Below are positions 27,200-38,969 of a stretch of 64,000 nucleotides of DNA, one piece after another. Both the position numbers and the translations under genes were made by a program. This DNA comes from Hermodice carunculata. Its lineage: Eukaryota > Annelida > Polychaeta > Eunicida > Amphinomidae. Under the pieces are notes generated by a model. It did not search any database and was not told the DNA's origin. It saw nothing but the letters and a program-made list of their open reading frames with translations. The DNA lies in contig CAXHWN010002720.1 in assembly GCA_964020975.1 (NCBI GenBank), positions 1-64,000 of the forward strand, written 5' to 3'. How positions within the stretch are numbered: the first letter of the stretch is position 1; each line of letters opens with the position of its first letter.

Positions 27200-27630
27200 T
27201 CTCTGTCTCTCTCTGTCTCTCTCTCTCTGTCTCTCTTTCTCTCTCTCTCTCTCTCTATATATATATTAATTTTGAAGATATTAAAGATTTGAATTTTCAA
27301 TGTCCCTAATTTCAATTGCTACAAATCTGAAAACATGCCCGTTAGATAGCCCATAGCCCACCCTCACAGACTTATAGCTAGCATTTTAGAATCATGTCTC
27401 TATCTATATTAGTTTTGAAGATATCAAAGATGTACATTCTCAAATGTCCCTCATTTGTATAGTTTCAATTGCTACAAATTTGAAAACATCTCCTTTAGGT
27501 AGCTAATCCTCACAAAGCTACAGCTAGCATTGAAAATTGCGTCTGTATCTCAAATAGTTTTGAAAATATAAAAGATTCGACCTTTTAAATGCCCGTAATT
27601 TGCATAATTTTGAACATCTTGACTACACAA
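26980..27630 (+). repeat. Satellite cluster related to the ~145-bp family, split by a CT array
   Basis: caattgctacaaatctgaa recurs near 27053, 27315 and 27468. Each is preceded by a gttttgaagatattaaagat-like block. The first interval is enlarged by the CT array at 27124-27256. Confidence 0.65.
27124..27256 (+). repeat. (CT)n microsatellite
   Basis: Dinucleotide array with G and A interruptions near 27194-27240. Confidence 0.95.
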
Positions 27631-28766
27631 TACAATATGCACAATTTCACTGCTAGATCAATCATCATGGCAAATTTGGCATTTGTAAGTATCGCGGTGT
27701 CTGAGAAAGGGAAACGTCAAAAGTCAACAAAATGTTTGAGCAAGTCACCGTAATGACACTGATCCACGTCGTTAATTGTTGTCCAGTCCTGTGGTTACTT
27801 GCCCAAAGAGTCATTCTGGACTGGAAAACTGTTATGCTTCGCGTCGTAAAGCTGGGTCCACATCTCTGTCATGTTACAGCCATGTCACATTTCAGGCCTT
27901 ACCCAGATATCCACAGTTTCAGATGAAGTCGGCAAGACAATTTAACATGGATCGTGAACCACGGCTTGATAAACGAGCCTTTGTATACTGTGGTCTGTGG
28001 CCTGCTCAATGACGTAGGGCAGGCCAACACTGCAGCAAAGACAGAATCGCTAGTGGGTGGCAACGAAGTGTCACTGGCCGGGCAAGTGGGTAAGCCTAAC
28101 TTTGTTAAAGAAGTTCGTTTCCAATTTCCGTAATGCATAGGGCGGGGCTCGGCGGTTGAGTGTACTCTTTTTTACGATAAGCATATAAATCCTTCTAATT
28201 TTCATATTAGCATTTTACAGTCTGAAAAATCAGCATTTTGGTATTTTAAAATTCTGTGAATGGCATTTAATAGGTAAAAAAGTTAGAGAAACATGGATTT
28301 TTGTCTTATAATTCCTAGCTCGTTAATTTGTGATAATTGAAATACGAAACAACACCTGGATGTCAGCTTTATACAGGTGTATGAACTGTGCTCTGGCCAG
28401 GATCACATCATTGTCCTTCCCCACCATTAAGTTTCCACCTTGCCTGGAAGACAGTGCACCTATATGACCACCAATGAAGCAACTCTGCGATGCAGCAAAC
28501 CTGATTTAGCTATCTTTATTTAAACAGAAGCTACAGCATGCTGAAAACACAGTGTTTTCACAATTACGGACTATCTCCGTTAGAATGCGCAACCAGCCAA
28601 TCACAACTGTGGTCTGCAAGCCAACCAGCAAGTTAGTACGGTGCTGCAACGCCCGTTTGAGGGCGCCTCACAACATGACACAATAATAATAGCCTACATG
28701 TTTTAGATGTGCAACAGAAATATTGCGGGAAATCAGTTTCATGATTAACCTTGAATAATCTCCACC
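27631..28766 (+). other. Region upstream of the TPR gene
   Basis: No gene seen. CCAAT occurs at 28597, about 255 bp before the TPR ATG. No TATA box at a convincing position. Confidence 0.45.
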
Positions 28767-28789
28767 GTTTCGGTTTCGGTTTCGGTTTC
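28767..28789 (+). promoter_or_regulatory. ISRE/IRF-like element array
   Basis: Four TTTC blocks start at 28768, 28774, 28780 and 28786, each separated by GG. On the minus strand this is four GAAA cores with exact two-base spacers, so every neighbouring pair satisfies GAAANNGAAA, the established core for interferon regulatory factors and the interferon-stimulated response element. The array ends 66 bp before the ATG of the TPR gene, so it is promoter-proximal or in the 5' UTR. It is also a hexanucleotide repeat and could have arisen by slippage. The match to the motif is seen; the binding is inferred. Confidence 0.5.
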
Positions 28790-28854
28790 AGGCGCAATAT
28801 GACAAAAAGGGGACTTCATTGTGAAATTTGGCATACACGGTACGTCGTAGCACG

Positions 28855-30454
28855 ATGGCGTCCGCCTATGACACCCAAAGCATCGAGGCAAACCTCAAAG
28901 GTCTGTGTTGTCCTTTCAACTGGAAAAGTGACTGTGAATTGAAACGGCTAAACGACAAGATGGCCGTCTGGTACCCTATCAAGGACAGTGGGAAGAGCCA
29001 TCCATACATGATAATGAAAGGATATTTGGCTTACAAAATAGACGACGACGGGGAGCAGGCAGAAGCCCTATTCAGCGATGTTCTCATGGATGATAATAAT
29101 AATATAGCAGCTCTTGGTAGCCTTGCGCACATATTCTATGCCCGAAGCGATCTAGACAGTTGTATGGGCATGCTTAAAAAAATGGAAGACGCAGCCACAG
29201 ATGTTGATGCGTGTAACAAAGCACTCTACGCAGAGGCATTTGCTTACATGCACTTGGGACCGGTAGGCATTGTATGGGCACAGCGCATTCTTGAGAAATT
29301 ACATGCCAAGGGATACGGGCATGAATTTGTAATTCCGGACCTGATTCGATTCACGCACAGGCAAGTCCACGCAGGAGCACGGGGGAAGTCCAAAACTACT
29401 CAAACATTCGATGAACTTTTCGAAAAACTTGAACACTATATTCTGGAGGGTTATGGTCTGATACCAGATGATCTCCAATTCTGGTGTGAGATTCTGAATA
29501 CCTACAATGCTGCTAAAACAACCAAGGAGGGTAGAACATTCAAGAAAAACTTTATCCGCAAGTATCCAAATTTTTCTCCTGAATATTGTGTCGAACAGGT
29601 GAAAAAATGTGGTTACGGTGATTTCAGAGACAAGACGCGGTACAAAAGTCTGTGTTTTTATTACCGTGAGGTTGGGGACATGGACGCATTGATTGAAACT
29701 ATGGAAGAAGCAATGCAACGTTATTCTATAGACCGAAGCCTTCTCACATATTATCTGCAGGGACTATTTGAGAGGGCAAAGAAGGAGCTCAAACACCGGG
29801 GCAAACCATCTTTATTTCCCAAATATGTAAATGTTTTCATACGAAAATGTACAGAGGTTGTACAGGAAAATCCTGGTTGGTGGTACACGTACAAGCTATG
29901 CACGCAACTTGGACAAGCTTACTATTTAATAGGCCAGGCCGAAGAAGCTGAAGCGTGGATGACAAGGGCGCAAGAGCGATACAGAAGCTTACGGGAGGAC
30001 GAGGCACCAGGTGTCGCTTTCACAAAACTCAGCCGCTGCTACGCCATCGTGCTGAGTGGCATGAAAAATATCCCGTTTATCTATATGAGAAAAGCATTCG
30101 ACTTTGAGGGATATCACGAGGACACCATCAAGGCACAATTAAGGGACTTATTCGAAACTGCCGTTAGGCGAAGGCCAACGGACGTTTTTTATAATCTTTG
30201 TAACGGGGTCTTAAAATATCAGATTGGAAATTATACCGATGCTGAAGTGTATTTTCAACGTGTTTTTGAATTGCCAGCATCGCCTCTCGAGGAGACAGAG
30301 AGTTATCTCGGTGTGGCCAATTGTCTTTTGGGAAGAAGGATGTTTGATCTCGCCCAAAGACGATTAGAAGATGCACGACAGAAATGTCCAAAGGACAACG
30401 AGGAGGCTTATAGAAAAGATTTTGATGACCTGAAAGCAAGACTAGATGCAGCAG
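28855..30454 (+). CDS. TPR-repeat protein (TTC22/IFIT-like), exon 1
   Basis: This exon encodes residues 1-533 of a 605-aa protein beginning MASAYDTQSIEANLKG. The ATG at 28855 has a strong Kozak context (A at -3, G at +4), whereas the longer open frame starts only with a non-ATG codon. The protein is mostly paired helices. Clear TPR-like units lie at about residues 51-84 and 85-117 (two in a row), 345-378, 444-478 and 479-513, each with the small/aromatic pattern such as NGVLKYQIGNYTDAEVYFQRVFEL. The spacing of the N- and C-terminal units resembles TTC22. The general build also recalls IFIT proteins. No signal peptide or transmembrane segment is visible, so a cytosolic scaffold or RNA/protein-binding role is likely. 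The donor is gcag/gtaggt, phase 1. The gene is nested antisense in an intron of the dehydrogenase gene. The TTC22 assignment is from memory of the family, not a search. Confidence 0.85.
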
Positions 30455-31004
30455 GTAGGTCATCTCTATAGTCTAGAACAGGTAGCTTAGGTGCGGAGAA
30501 GCGTCGTTGCGAGTGATATGTTCCCTTAAATCAGCAGAAAGATTATCTCAACTGTAGATTTCCAATGTAAATTGTACCCAATGGTTAAGGCCAACAGTCC
30601 GACTACTTGAAATGTGGCTTTCACAGACACGAATTACATTATGATGTCCATGCACATAAGGGAAAGGTATACATTTTCCTCCTTCTACTTCTCCCCCTCT
30701 TTGTGGGTGCGGGGGCTGGCGCATCCGAGGCACCACCTGGATCCGCGCCTGCATCCCCATGGCACAGATCCGGAGCAAAGCAGTTTGGTGTCACATGGTA
30801 CACACAGTAGAATTACAGAGCCCCAGGTGACCGAAGTGAGAGACGGTCATTTAGATAATTCTATTCATTTGCGAAGATTTTTAAAAAATCAAAAGCGTTG
30901 TTTTATGTAAATGGACAAATCCTGTGCAAATGAAATCGACGAATTCAATCGTCTGGTATCCTAAAATGGTCAATTTTACACGATATTTTTCTTAATTGTT
31001 ATAG
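30455..31004 (+). other. Intron of the TPR gene
   Basis: The 550-bp intron begins gtaggt and ends ttgttatag. It holds no recognisable gene. Around 30690-30780 it is GC-richer and reads, in the minus direction, as a Pro/Arg-rich open frame that I consider chance. Confidence 0.65.
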
Positions 31005-31222
31005 AAGCAGCTCCACCGCTGCCACCACAGAATGAAAGGAGGCAAGGCGAGGCTGGTTCTACCAACGCACAGATGCCTGAAGAAGAGCTTGTTCCCGCAT
31101 TCCAAAAATTGCGCGTTGAAAATCCACATTCTGGGGATGGAGCCGATCGCGACATTTTGGATGCGTTGTTCAAACTGTTGAAGAAAGCAGAGGCTCAAGA
31201 GGGTGCCACTGGAAACGAATGA
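31005..31222 (+). CDS. TPR-repeat protein (TTC22/IFIT-like), exon 2
   Basis: Without splicing, exon 1 would end seven codons later at a stop inside the intron. The acceptor ttgttatag at 30996-31004 joins in phase 1 (G plus AA gives Glu) and adds 72 residues, starting EAAPPLPPQNERRQGEAG and ending at TGA 31220-31222. The tail has a Pro/Gln-rich flexible linker and then DRDILDALFKLLKKAEAQEG, a likely amphipathic helix. I assigned this exon from the splice signals and the clean frame, so it should be confirmed by RNA. The intron is 550 bp. No canonical AATAAA lies in the next few hundred bases. An AATATA variant sits near 31284. Confidence 0.7.
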
Positions 31223-31571
31223 GCTCAATCAGAGGAAAATTAGTACAGTTGACAAGCATAAAGCTGGGTGGTCCATTGTGTTGTAATATATAAAACAATG
31301 GATTTGAGTTTGAGGAAAAGGTGGTAAATGGTAGAGCACACTGTAATCTTTAATACTTATTGTTATAAGTGGATATTCATAGGATTTATTTTTGCCATCC
31401 AGAATCCACGGCAAATATACGGTAACAGTAATTATTGCAGAAAATCCTTACCAATTTTAATCTCCAAAACCATTAAGCCAAAGCCTCGAAGTTACGCAGG
31501 GACATATCTGGGCACCCAAAGACCCTATTTATTCCAGCAGTTGGTGCTGCATTTCTTTTTCTTTTTTCATA

Positions 31572-31620
<49 letters not shown>

Positions 31621-33116
31621 TAATTTTCAACCTCTCAAACCTCATCGACTATGTGCTTTCTCTTTAAACTTGGTAGGAACGTAGCTGGACTCAGTGTCTG
31701 CCAAATATACACAGGTAGTAGCGACACTGCCATTCTCTGATCTGAAATTACAAAAATTGTGTGATGATTCCTGAGTTTACATTTCGGAATACTGGTGTGC
31801 CTACATTTTGTTCAAAACCACAAACCAGATGCACTTGAAACATGATGGGAATGTACCTTGCCAGGACTTAAGTAAAACTAGGTCACATAAGTTAAGAATA
31901 TTATTGATCACTCTTGCGCATAAACTATCAGCTTAAAGTTAAGCTAGGCTCAGCTCAGTTTAAGCTGGAGCTGAAGCTCGACTTAGAACAGAGTGAGACT
32001 TGTTTTGTGTTGGATGTATGTAGATCAGCTGAGGATGGGTAGTTCGTACAGGCCTCTTGCTGTTTTCTCTCTTAGACTAGTGCGCCAGTTTCTAGTGCAC
32101 TGGAACAGCGCGCCATTGCGTATTGCCAGGGGTCTGATAGATGGCCGTCTGAAATTCCCGGTGTTGTTTATTTACATGCAAGCACGCAAATTTCATTGCA
32201 GAGAAACGTCAATTCTTGTCAATGGCTATTTCGAATTTGGGTTAAAAATGAATATTCTCCTTCTAATTTAATCACGGTCTTGGTCTTTTTTCGTCTACCC
32301 ACCACGTTATATATATCGTTAGAATGCTTATAACCTCGTGTATTTTAAGAACAAGCTCTCCCATTGGCTGAAACAAAAGTATTTTAGGGGAAGCCCCGCC
32401 AAAACTGCTTCTATCTCAAACGGATAAATCATTACTTTAGTCGGAAACTACCAAAGCCGATTGTCCAGAATATTCTAGGTCAGTCAGGGGGGCGGAATCG
32501 ATCACACGGTGTTCGCTGTCCAATCAAATGCGTCATTTTTGTACGATGTTTCGTTCGAGAGTTCTCGCTACCTCGTGTTGTAAAGTCTGGGTTGGAAGAT
32601 GGGCGACATTTATATGAACACAAGTGACGATTACGGACAATTTATTACAGCAAGAAAGAAAATTTAACGGTGTAAATTGGTCAGAATGATAACATACTAC
32701 CAGTCTTCGGTGCAATACAGCAGAGGGTCAATTTATTCACCGGAAGAGAGTAAAATACGCCAACCGCAGGTAAAACATGGTTCCGGCGAAAATACCGTTG
32801 CCGCTTGTGTTGATCATGTTGATAGTTTATCAGTAACTGCGATAAAAGTGCGTTTATCGAATATTTACTGCAGCAACCAACAAACCCTACCACTATAATT
32901 CCATGACAATTATGACACACAACCGATCTTTAGGAAAAAATTAAAGAGGAACCATCGTTTGTGACGCTAGCCAAGAAAAATGCCGATCGGTACCCATGCA
33001 AGTGTATTTACACAGTCTTTACTGTTTTGAACAATTCGTGATTGTGATCCATATATTCACTTTGTTGGGGTGTAGGGCACGAGTTCTTATCAAAATGGAC
33101 CAAGAAACCACATACA
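31223..33116. other. No gene seen
   Basis: Holds the (GT)n array. A 22-codon frame at 32599 (MGDIYMNTSDDYGQF) after a GC-box-like ggggggcgg patch was not strong enough to call. Confidence 0.45.
31574..31619 (+). repeat. (GT)n microsatellite
   Basis: Perfect dinucleotide array about 350 bp past the TPR gene stop. Confidence 0.95.
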
Positions 33117-33129
33117 AATGTAGAGAAGG
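33117..33129 (+). repeat. SINE target-site duplication, left copy
   Basis: AATGTAGAGAAGG is identical to the right copy at 33383-33395. Confidence 0.85.
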
Positions 33130-33382
33130 GTGCACGGTTGGCCGAGCTGCAACACGCTCGCCTTTCATCTCTGCGGCCCGGGTTCGATTCACGGCCGGGG
33201 AAGCATGTGGAAAGAGTTCCTACCACTCTGACCATGCACGGTGGTTTTCTCCGAGTCCTTCGGTTTCCTCCACCAAACATGTAGGTAGGAAGTATACGCG
33301 ACGATCTGTGCTATGGAGAGTGATTAATATAGGCTTGGCCTGCTTCGCAATCCATGTAAAAGATCTGGGTCTACACTTTTTT
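33130..33382 (+). mobile_element. tRNA-derived SINE, full-length, with 13-bp target duplication
   Basis: The head has a Pol III A box (TGGCCGAGCTG at 33139) and B box (GGTTCGATTCA at 33181-33191) at tRNA-like spacing. The body includes GGTTTTCTCCGAGTCCTTCG and a TTTCCTCCACCA segment. It ends in a T run at about 33376-33382. AATGTAGAGAAGG flanks it perfectly on both sides (33117-33129 and 33383-33395), so the ends are well defined and the insertion is young. The central segment recalls the conserved cores of widespread invertebrate SINEs (possibly the Meta-domain group), but I cannot confirm the superfamily. Confidence 0.85.
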
Positions 33383-33395
33383 AATGTAGAGAAGG
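33383..33395 (+). repeat. SINE target-site duplication, right copy
   Basis: AATGTAGAGAAGG is identical to the left copy at 33117-33129. Confidence 0.85.
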
Positions 33396-34689
33396 TCATA
33401 CTCAACAAAAAGTCGTGTAGTCATTTTGCATGAATTGCAAAAATAAAAAAGTTACGGCACTTTTACACAATACTGCATGTTGCTCAACGAAACAGAACAG
33501 AACAAATAAACAATAAAATAAATAAATAAATAAAATGCCCAGTGGCTGGCTGTGCCAGATCCCAAAACTTTCCAGAGTGCTAAGGGTTAAGCTTTGATTG
33601 CTTTCATGTGGCAGATTAGAAGGCCTTTAGGGTTGCAGGTTGGACACCATTTTTTCCACTCACTTTTTTAGTGTTCTATTATCGGTGTGTTTGTATTTAT
33701 CGGAATGCGACCACACATTCAACTTATATTGTTTGTTCTTGGGTGCTTTTTCATGGCACTGTAATCAGAGAATTATTGTGGTTGTCAGTCAGTTTAGTAT
33801 TTTCGAATTTTATCTTAATGAAAGATCAGCTGGTTTGCTTCAGCAATTGGTGGGCGAACATGCCAATGTTGGCTGGTACTCGTCTATGCACGAAACACCC
33901 TTTTCTTTGACGAAAAATTACATATATCCACTATATTTACCAAGTATAGAATTTAAAGAAATAAACTGCGGACATTTGTCAATTTTAGCTAAAATACTTT
34001 AGAGGACAGCACTCGCTTTCTCGTAAAAATATGGTAAAACTGGAAGCTAACAAGTTGACACATGGCAATTGTTCAAGAATTAATTCGTTTTTCCATTAAA
34101 CCCATTTAATTATTTGAACACGTGTTCCGTTCAGATTTGTGTTTAAAAATCTGTGTAGTTGGATTTTTAGATCATTGATTTAATTTTTTTTCTTTATTGA
34201 TCACTTGGGAACAGCGGGGTCATGTGATATGTTGTATTTCTTACCCATTTTGCTTGCTGTGTTGTTATAAAACAGATAAACTCAGTGTCAAATGTGCGGA
34301 TTTTTTTCACAGCTTCTAATCATAGCAAATTGTGAATTGTGCAAAGAGTATGTCCGGACGCGTACGTTACAGTATACATTTTAACAGACTTGCATGCCCA
34401 AGCTCCAGGCTAATCTATTATGCTTTCCAAATGAAAGCTGTAATTTCAGATTGCATAAAGTATAGCAATATATTTAACCCCCCCCCCAAAAAGACAGTGA
34501 AACAGATTTTAATGGAACTTGTAGACAGAAATCTACGACATAGAGGGTTTCGTCGAAGCAAACGTTAATTGTAACCGTTACATTTATAGTATATCCATGG
34601 ATATTGTATTATTTTCTTTGAGATATGACATTGCAACACAAATGAATCGACTGCGTATTTATCGAATTTTGCATTTCAATTTGTGTGTG

Positions 34690-34782
<93 letters not shown>

Positions 34783-34784
34783 AC

Positions 34785-34821
<37 letters not shown>

Positions 34822-34850
34822 ACATCTATCTATCTATCTATCTATCTATC

Positions 34851-34918
<68 letters not shown>

Positions 34919-35264
34919 AAGTAAATAATACTGTAGAATAAACGTAAATAATCTCAGTATTGTGAAATAAATTTGGAAATTTGATTTAAGATTAGAGATT
35001 GAAAGTTAAAGATTCGAAATACGGAAGTGCAGTCACTCTGTATGGTGATGTGTTACCATGTGGTGGGCACTGTCACAGGCAAGTTCCTTTACATTGAATT
35101 ATTTCGTGTCATACCCTCCCGCTCCATCCTCCATCCCCCACCCCCCGCAAAAGTATGTAATTATGAAATTTGTGTGTGAAAATAACGAATGGAATTTACA
35201 CAAGATTTTCTGGTGACAAAAATAAGTAAACAAAATATGATATATAAGTGGCTCGTGGCCTTTG
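33396..35264. other. No gene seen apart from the ATCT/AT array
   Basis: A 120-codon frame at 33640-34002 has no recognised motif. Confidence 0.5.
34690..34913 (+). repeat. (ATCT)n plus (AT)n compound microsatellite
   Basis: ATCT array to about 34854 with two AACATCT interruptions, then an AT array. Confidence 0.95.
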
Positions 35265-37245
35265 TTATTAATTGCACCGAACTCATTTTAATTATGAGGC
35301 TGTCTGGATATTGAGTATACGTGGGCTAAAACATTTCACTTCTTGCGATAAGATACCCACAAGGATCAATAGATTCTTGTTTGGATATAGAAATACTTCC
35401 TTGGTTTTTGTCGTTTATTCCGGAGCCCATGAAGGTAACATTAATTTCAGCACCTACCATAGACCTGATCTTGACCGATATTCCAGAGAAATATCTCAAA
35501 TCAGGAGTTCTGAAAGTGACTTTAAGTGATCATTGTAAGGGTTTTTACAATTTTAAATCCTATAAAAAACTACAAAAGCACACAAGGAAATTAAATTTTG
35601 AAATTACAAAGATTTTAATGCTGATGAATTTTCAAAAAGTTTAAAATGCTTAGACGTTCTAAATGACATCTTAACTAAAAATGATGTAAATGAAGCCTGG
35701 AATTTGTGGTGCAAAGAATTTGTAAGAATAAGTGATATCCACGCTTCGTTTAAGGTTATGCTATTAAAACATCGTCGAAACCCTTGGGCGAATAAAGAAA
35801 TAATGAAGAAAATGTACACGGAAGACAAGCTGCTTAAAGTTGCTGTCAACTGTGGAAATGAACGAGATTGGGAAAAATATAGGGAACCTAGAAACTTCAT
35901 CACTGATGAAATAAACAGAAAAACAAAATTATTTTGAAATTATATTAATGTCTGAAGGTGAACACCCCAAAACACTGTGGAACAGATAAGAAACGTTTTT
36001 CCAAATAAAAAAGTTGCAAATGAACTTGCCAATGAATCAAACCAAAAGATTTTAATAAATATTTTGCCGAAATTGGCGAAATTGTAGCGAAATATATGCC
36101 AAAGAAGGGATCATATGTGTCAGGAAAGGCCCTTCGAGTATTTATAGATTCAGTTTAAGTTACTTCACTGTATCGAAAGTTATTACGATTCTATGTCTGT
36201 TACTAAGTGAAAGTAACATTGGTATTCTAGGTGTTGATGTAAACTTCCCCGACATGGTGCCCGTTTTGGGGACCTTAAGTAATATTCAAACCTGCCTACT
36301 ATTCTGAACAACTGGAAATTTGCCCGTGTTACCCCAGGTGTATAAGTCAGGGGTCAATATTGTCAATGAACAATTACAGTCCCATTTAAGGTTGTCAGAT
36401 ATAAATGTCGTGCAAATCAGCATGGGCAACTTTACGGCCCTGTAACTTTTAAGCTGTTCACGTGAACATCGTGAAAGTATACATTTTTGGATTTACCCAG
36501 CTCTGAACTATATATCGGGAAAAAACGGGACAATACTGATTGTAATTGTTGAATAAACAAACCATGAAAAGGGTATGCCGTTTATCTCAGGCCCCAGTGC
36601 TCCTGGCTAATAACTTTTTAATATGTACAGCAAACTCGTGACAAATATGCCATTTTATTGGAAACATCTCAAAACTCAAAGGTGTCCTTTTATTTCCCTG
36701 CATGTATTTGAAGATCTTGAACACTTTATTTTTCTGCCCTGAGTATGTCGTACCTAGAAACAATCTCTTTGCCTCTATTTTTCCAATCTTAGCTCCAGGT
36801 GTCCACCTTAATTTGATTGTGCACCTTGCAAGTAACAGATTAATCGAAATTTTCCTTTTTGGCAGCAAGGAACTGTCGGATCCCTTAAACTTTCAAATCT
36901 GCTAAGCTTTCCAAAAATACATTGTGGACACCAGAAGGTTTCTATACTGAAAAAAAGGACCTCGTGTGACTGTTCAGCTCTATTATAATGATATATGATT
37001 GTTTATTCACTATTCATGCAATATAATATGTATATAATTTCTCATTATGGGTATGTGAGTCCATAACAATGTACTTTGTATTCCAACAGTTGTTTATCTA
37101 CAAAGAATTGGTAACATTGTTTGTCCTGTGTGTTTTGTACATATGGTGTGTGTATCTCCATGTTCTGGAGAACCCAACTTATTAGTATCATTTTGATGTA
37201 CTATAGGGCGATCCAGATGAAATAAATATGTTTAAATAAAATTTT
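35265..37245 (+). mobile_element. Non-LTR element, internally deleted copy
   Basis: An endonuclease end (IDLILTDIPEKYLKSGV near 35460) is followed by a linker (PWANKEIMKKMY near 35785) and RT start motifs near 36050-36360. After a deletion come the C-terminal domain (LAPGVHLNLIVHLASNRL near 36790) and the shared 3' tail (gcgatccagatgaaataaatat near 37210). Confidence 0.75.
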
Positions 37246-37559
37246 ATTTGCGTAAGTGCAGACATTCAAACACGGGGGCACCACTTAATCAGCTGAATGC
37301 ATTGTGCATTAACATTCTATACAAGATTTAAAACCAACTAGTGGGCGCAGAGAAAAATAAAAGGACACTTGTAAACTCCATACAATTACCTTTCCAACAC
37401 CGTTTATTTGAAGGAAACCGGCCGGTAAGTTTTGGCGAAATAAAATTAGCGAGTTCGAGTAGACGACCTTTCATCTTTGTTCAGGAACGGCAATCAAAGG
37501 TTCACTCGTCATCTTTGAACCAGGTCTGAGGACAATAACTCACGCAGTTTTACTCAAAC

Positions 37560-38900
37560 ACTCATGGATTTTTGCATGGTAAGAGTTCAGAGTATGTTGG
37601 AGAGGGGAGTACCTTGTAGAACCGACTGGTACGCCCTCTGACGACGAATTCAAAAACCATTTAGAAAAGCTGCTTATCTCTACAGATACCGAAGAGCTTG
37701 ATATGTTGGAGTTTACTACCGACGCTACCACCATTCCGTTATTGGATAATCACATTGATACAATTGAAGTAGATGTGATTAGAAAACAAGTGAAAGCTAA
37801 CAAGGAGTGTGGTCCTGATGGAGTTAACCCTAGAGTTTTCAAACTCCTTCCAGCTCGATAGGTTTTACAACTAACGACCCTTCTCAATCTTGTTTTTTTT
37901 TTTGTTTTTTTTTTGTTTTTGTTTTTGTTTTTTTTTTTTGTATCTCATTATCCTATGCTTGGTCTTATGCGAGACTCAAAATGCTCTATAAGAAAGGTGA
38001 CAAGAAATGCTGTGACAATTATCGTTGGATAAGCATCATCAACAGTATTTCAAAAATGTATGACTATGTGCTATGTAACCGGCTTATGAAGTGGTTCACC
38101 CCAAACCGTGAACAGGCCGGGGCTTATGAAGGGGTTCATCCCAAACCGTGAACAGGCCGGGGCTTATGAAGTGGTTCACCCCAGACCGCGAACAGGCCGG
38201 GGCTTATGAAGGGTTTCACCCAAGACCGTGAGCAGGCCGGGGCTTATGAAGGGTTTCACCCAAGACCGTGAGCAGGCCGGGGCTTATGAAGGGTTTCACC
38301 CAAGACCGTGAGCAGGCCGGGGCTTATGAAGCGGTTCACCCCTGACCATGAACAGGCCGGGGCTCTTCCTGGTAGAGGGTGTATAGAACATACATGTATT
38401 GTTTAATTAAATCTTGTTTTTGACTTTTTCTTTAGGAAACGGTTTAAATTGTATGTGTTTTTTGTAGATTTTTCTAAGGCATACGACCGTGTGCCAATGG
38501 CTGCTTTAATGCGAACCCTAAAACGTTTAGGTTGTGGGTTGATTATGTTGATGGCGTTAGTATCTGTGTACAAAATATCTAGAAGTACTTAAGGTTTTGC
38601 TATAATTTCAGCCTCTATTGGAGTCCATCAGGGTTCACCTACATCTTGTTTTCTATTTATCGTTTTTGTTAATTCTCTGATACGCAAATTGAAGGAAAAG
38701 TGTGGTATCGACAGATTCTTGAAATGGTTGCATGTTCTTATGTTGATGGACGGGTGATTTGATCTCGCTACCTTGAACAATTTTAAATTTGTTTTCGATC
38801 TTACGACATATTTTATCAACTTCAGTGATGTACTTTTATTTGAAATTCACCCAAAGCGAAGCCAAAGCCCTGATTTACACAAACTTTTACATTTGCCAAC
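37560..38900 (+). mobile_element. Non-LTR reverse transcriptase fragment, second family
   Basis: Motifs in order are KECGPDGVNPRVFKLLP near 37800, YKKGDKKCCDNYR near 37990, RLMKWFTPNREQAGA near 38080, FKLYVFFVDFSKAYDRVP near 38445 and GVHQGSPTSCFLFI near 38620. The wording of these motifs differs from the other copies, so this is a separate lineage. It is broken and carries an internal minisatellite. Confidence 0.75.
38083..38362 (+). repeat. 40-bp minisatellite, 7 copies
   Basis: Seven consecutive 40-bp units begin cttatgaagnggttcac and end acaggccgggg or gcaggccgggg. Three central units are nearly identical. The unit is the RT coding segment LMKWFTPNREQAGA duplicated in tandem. Because 40 is not a multiple of three, each unit shifts the frame. 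Confidence 0.95.
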
Positions 38901-38969
38901 TAAGATCTGAAGGCTGAAGAAGGGTGAGGCGGGTAAGTTTTTTGAAAAAAAAAAGTATCCTTGCCAATC

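Noticed and set aside
28828-28854. Upstream extension of the TPR protein by nine residues
   Set aside because: The extension starts at TTG. The ATG at 28855 has a strong context.
32599-32667. Small 22-codon frame after a GC-box-like patch
   Set aside because: It is too short, with no splice partner or homology that I can see.
33132-33200. A tRNA gene
   Set aside because: It has Pol III boxes but no complete cloverleaf with a clean acceptor stem. It is the head of a SINE with target duplications.
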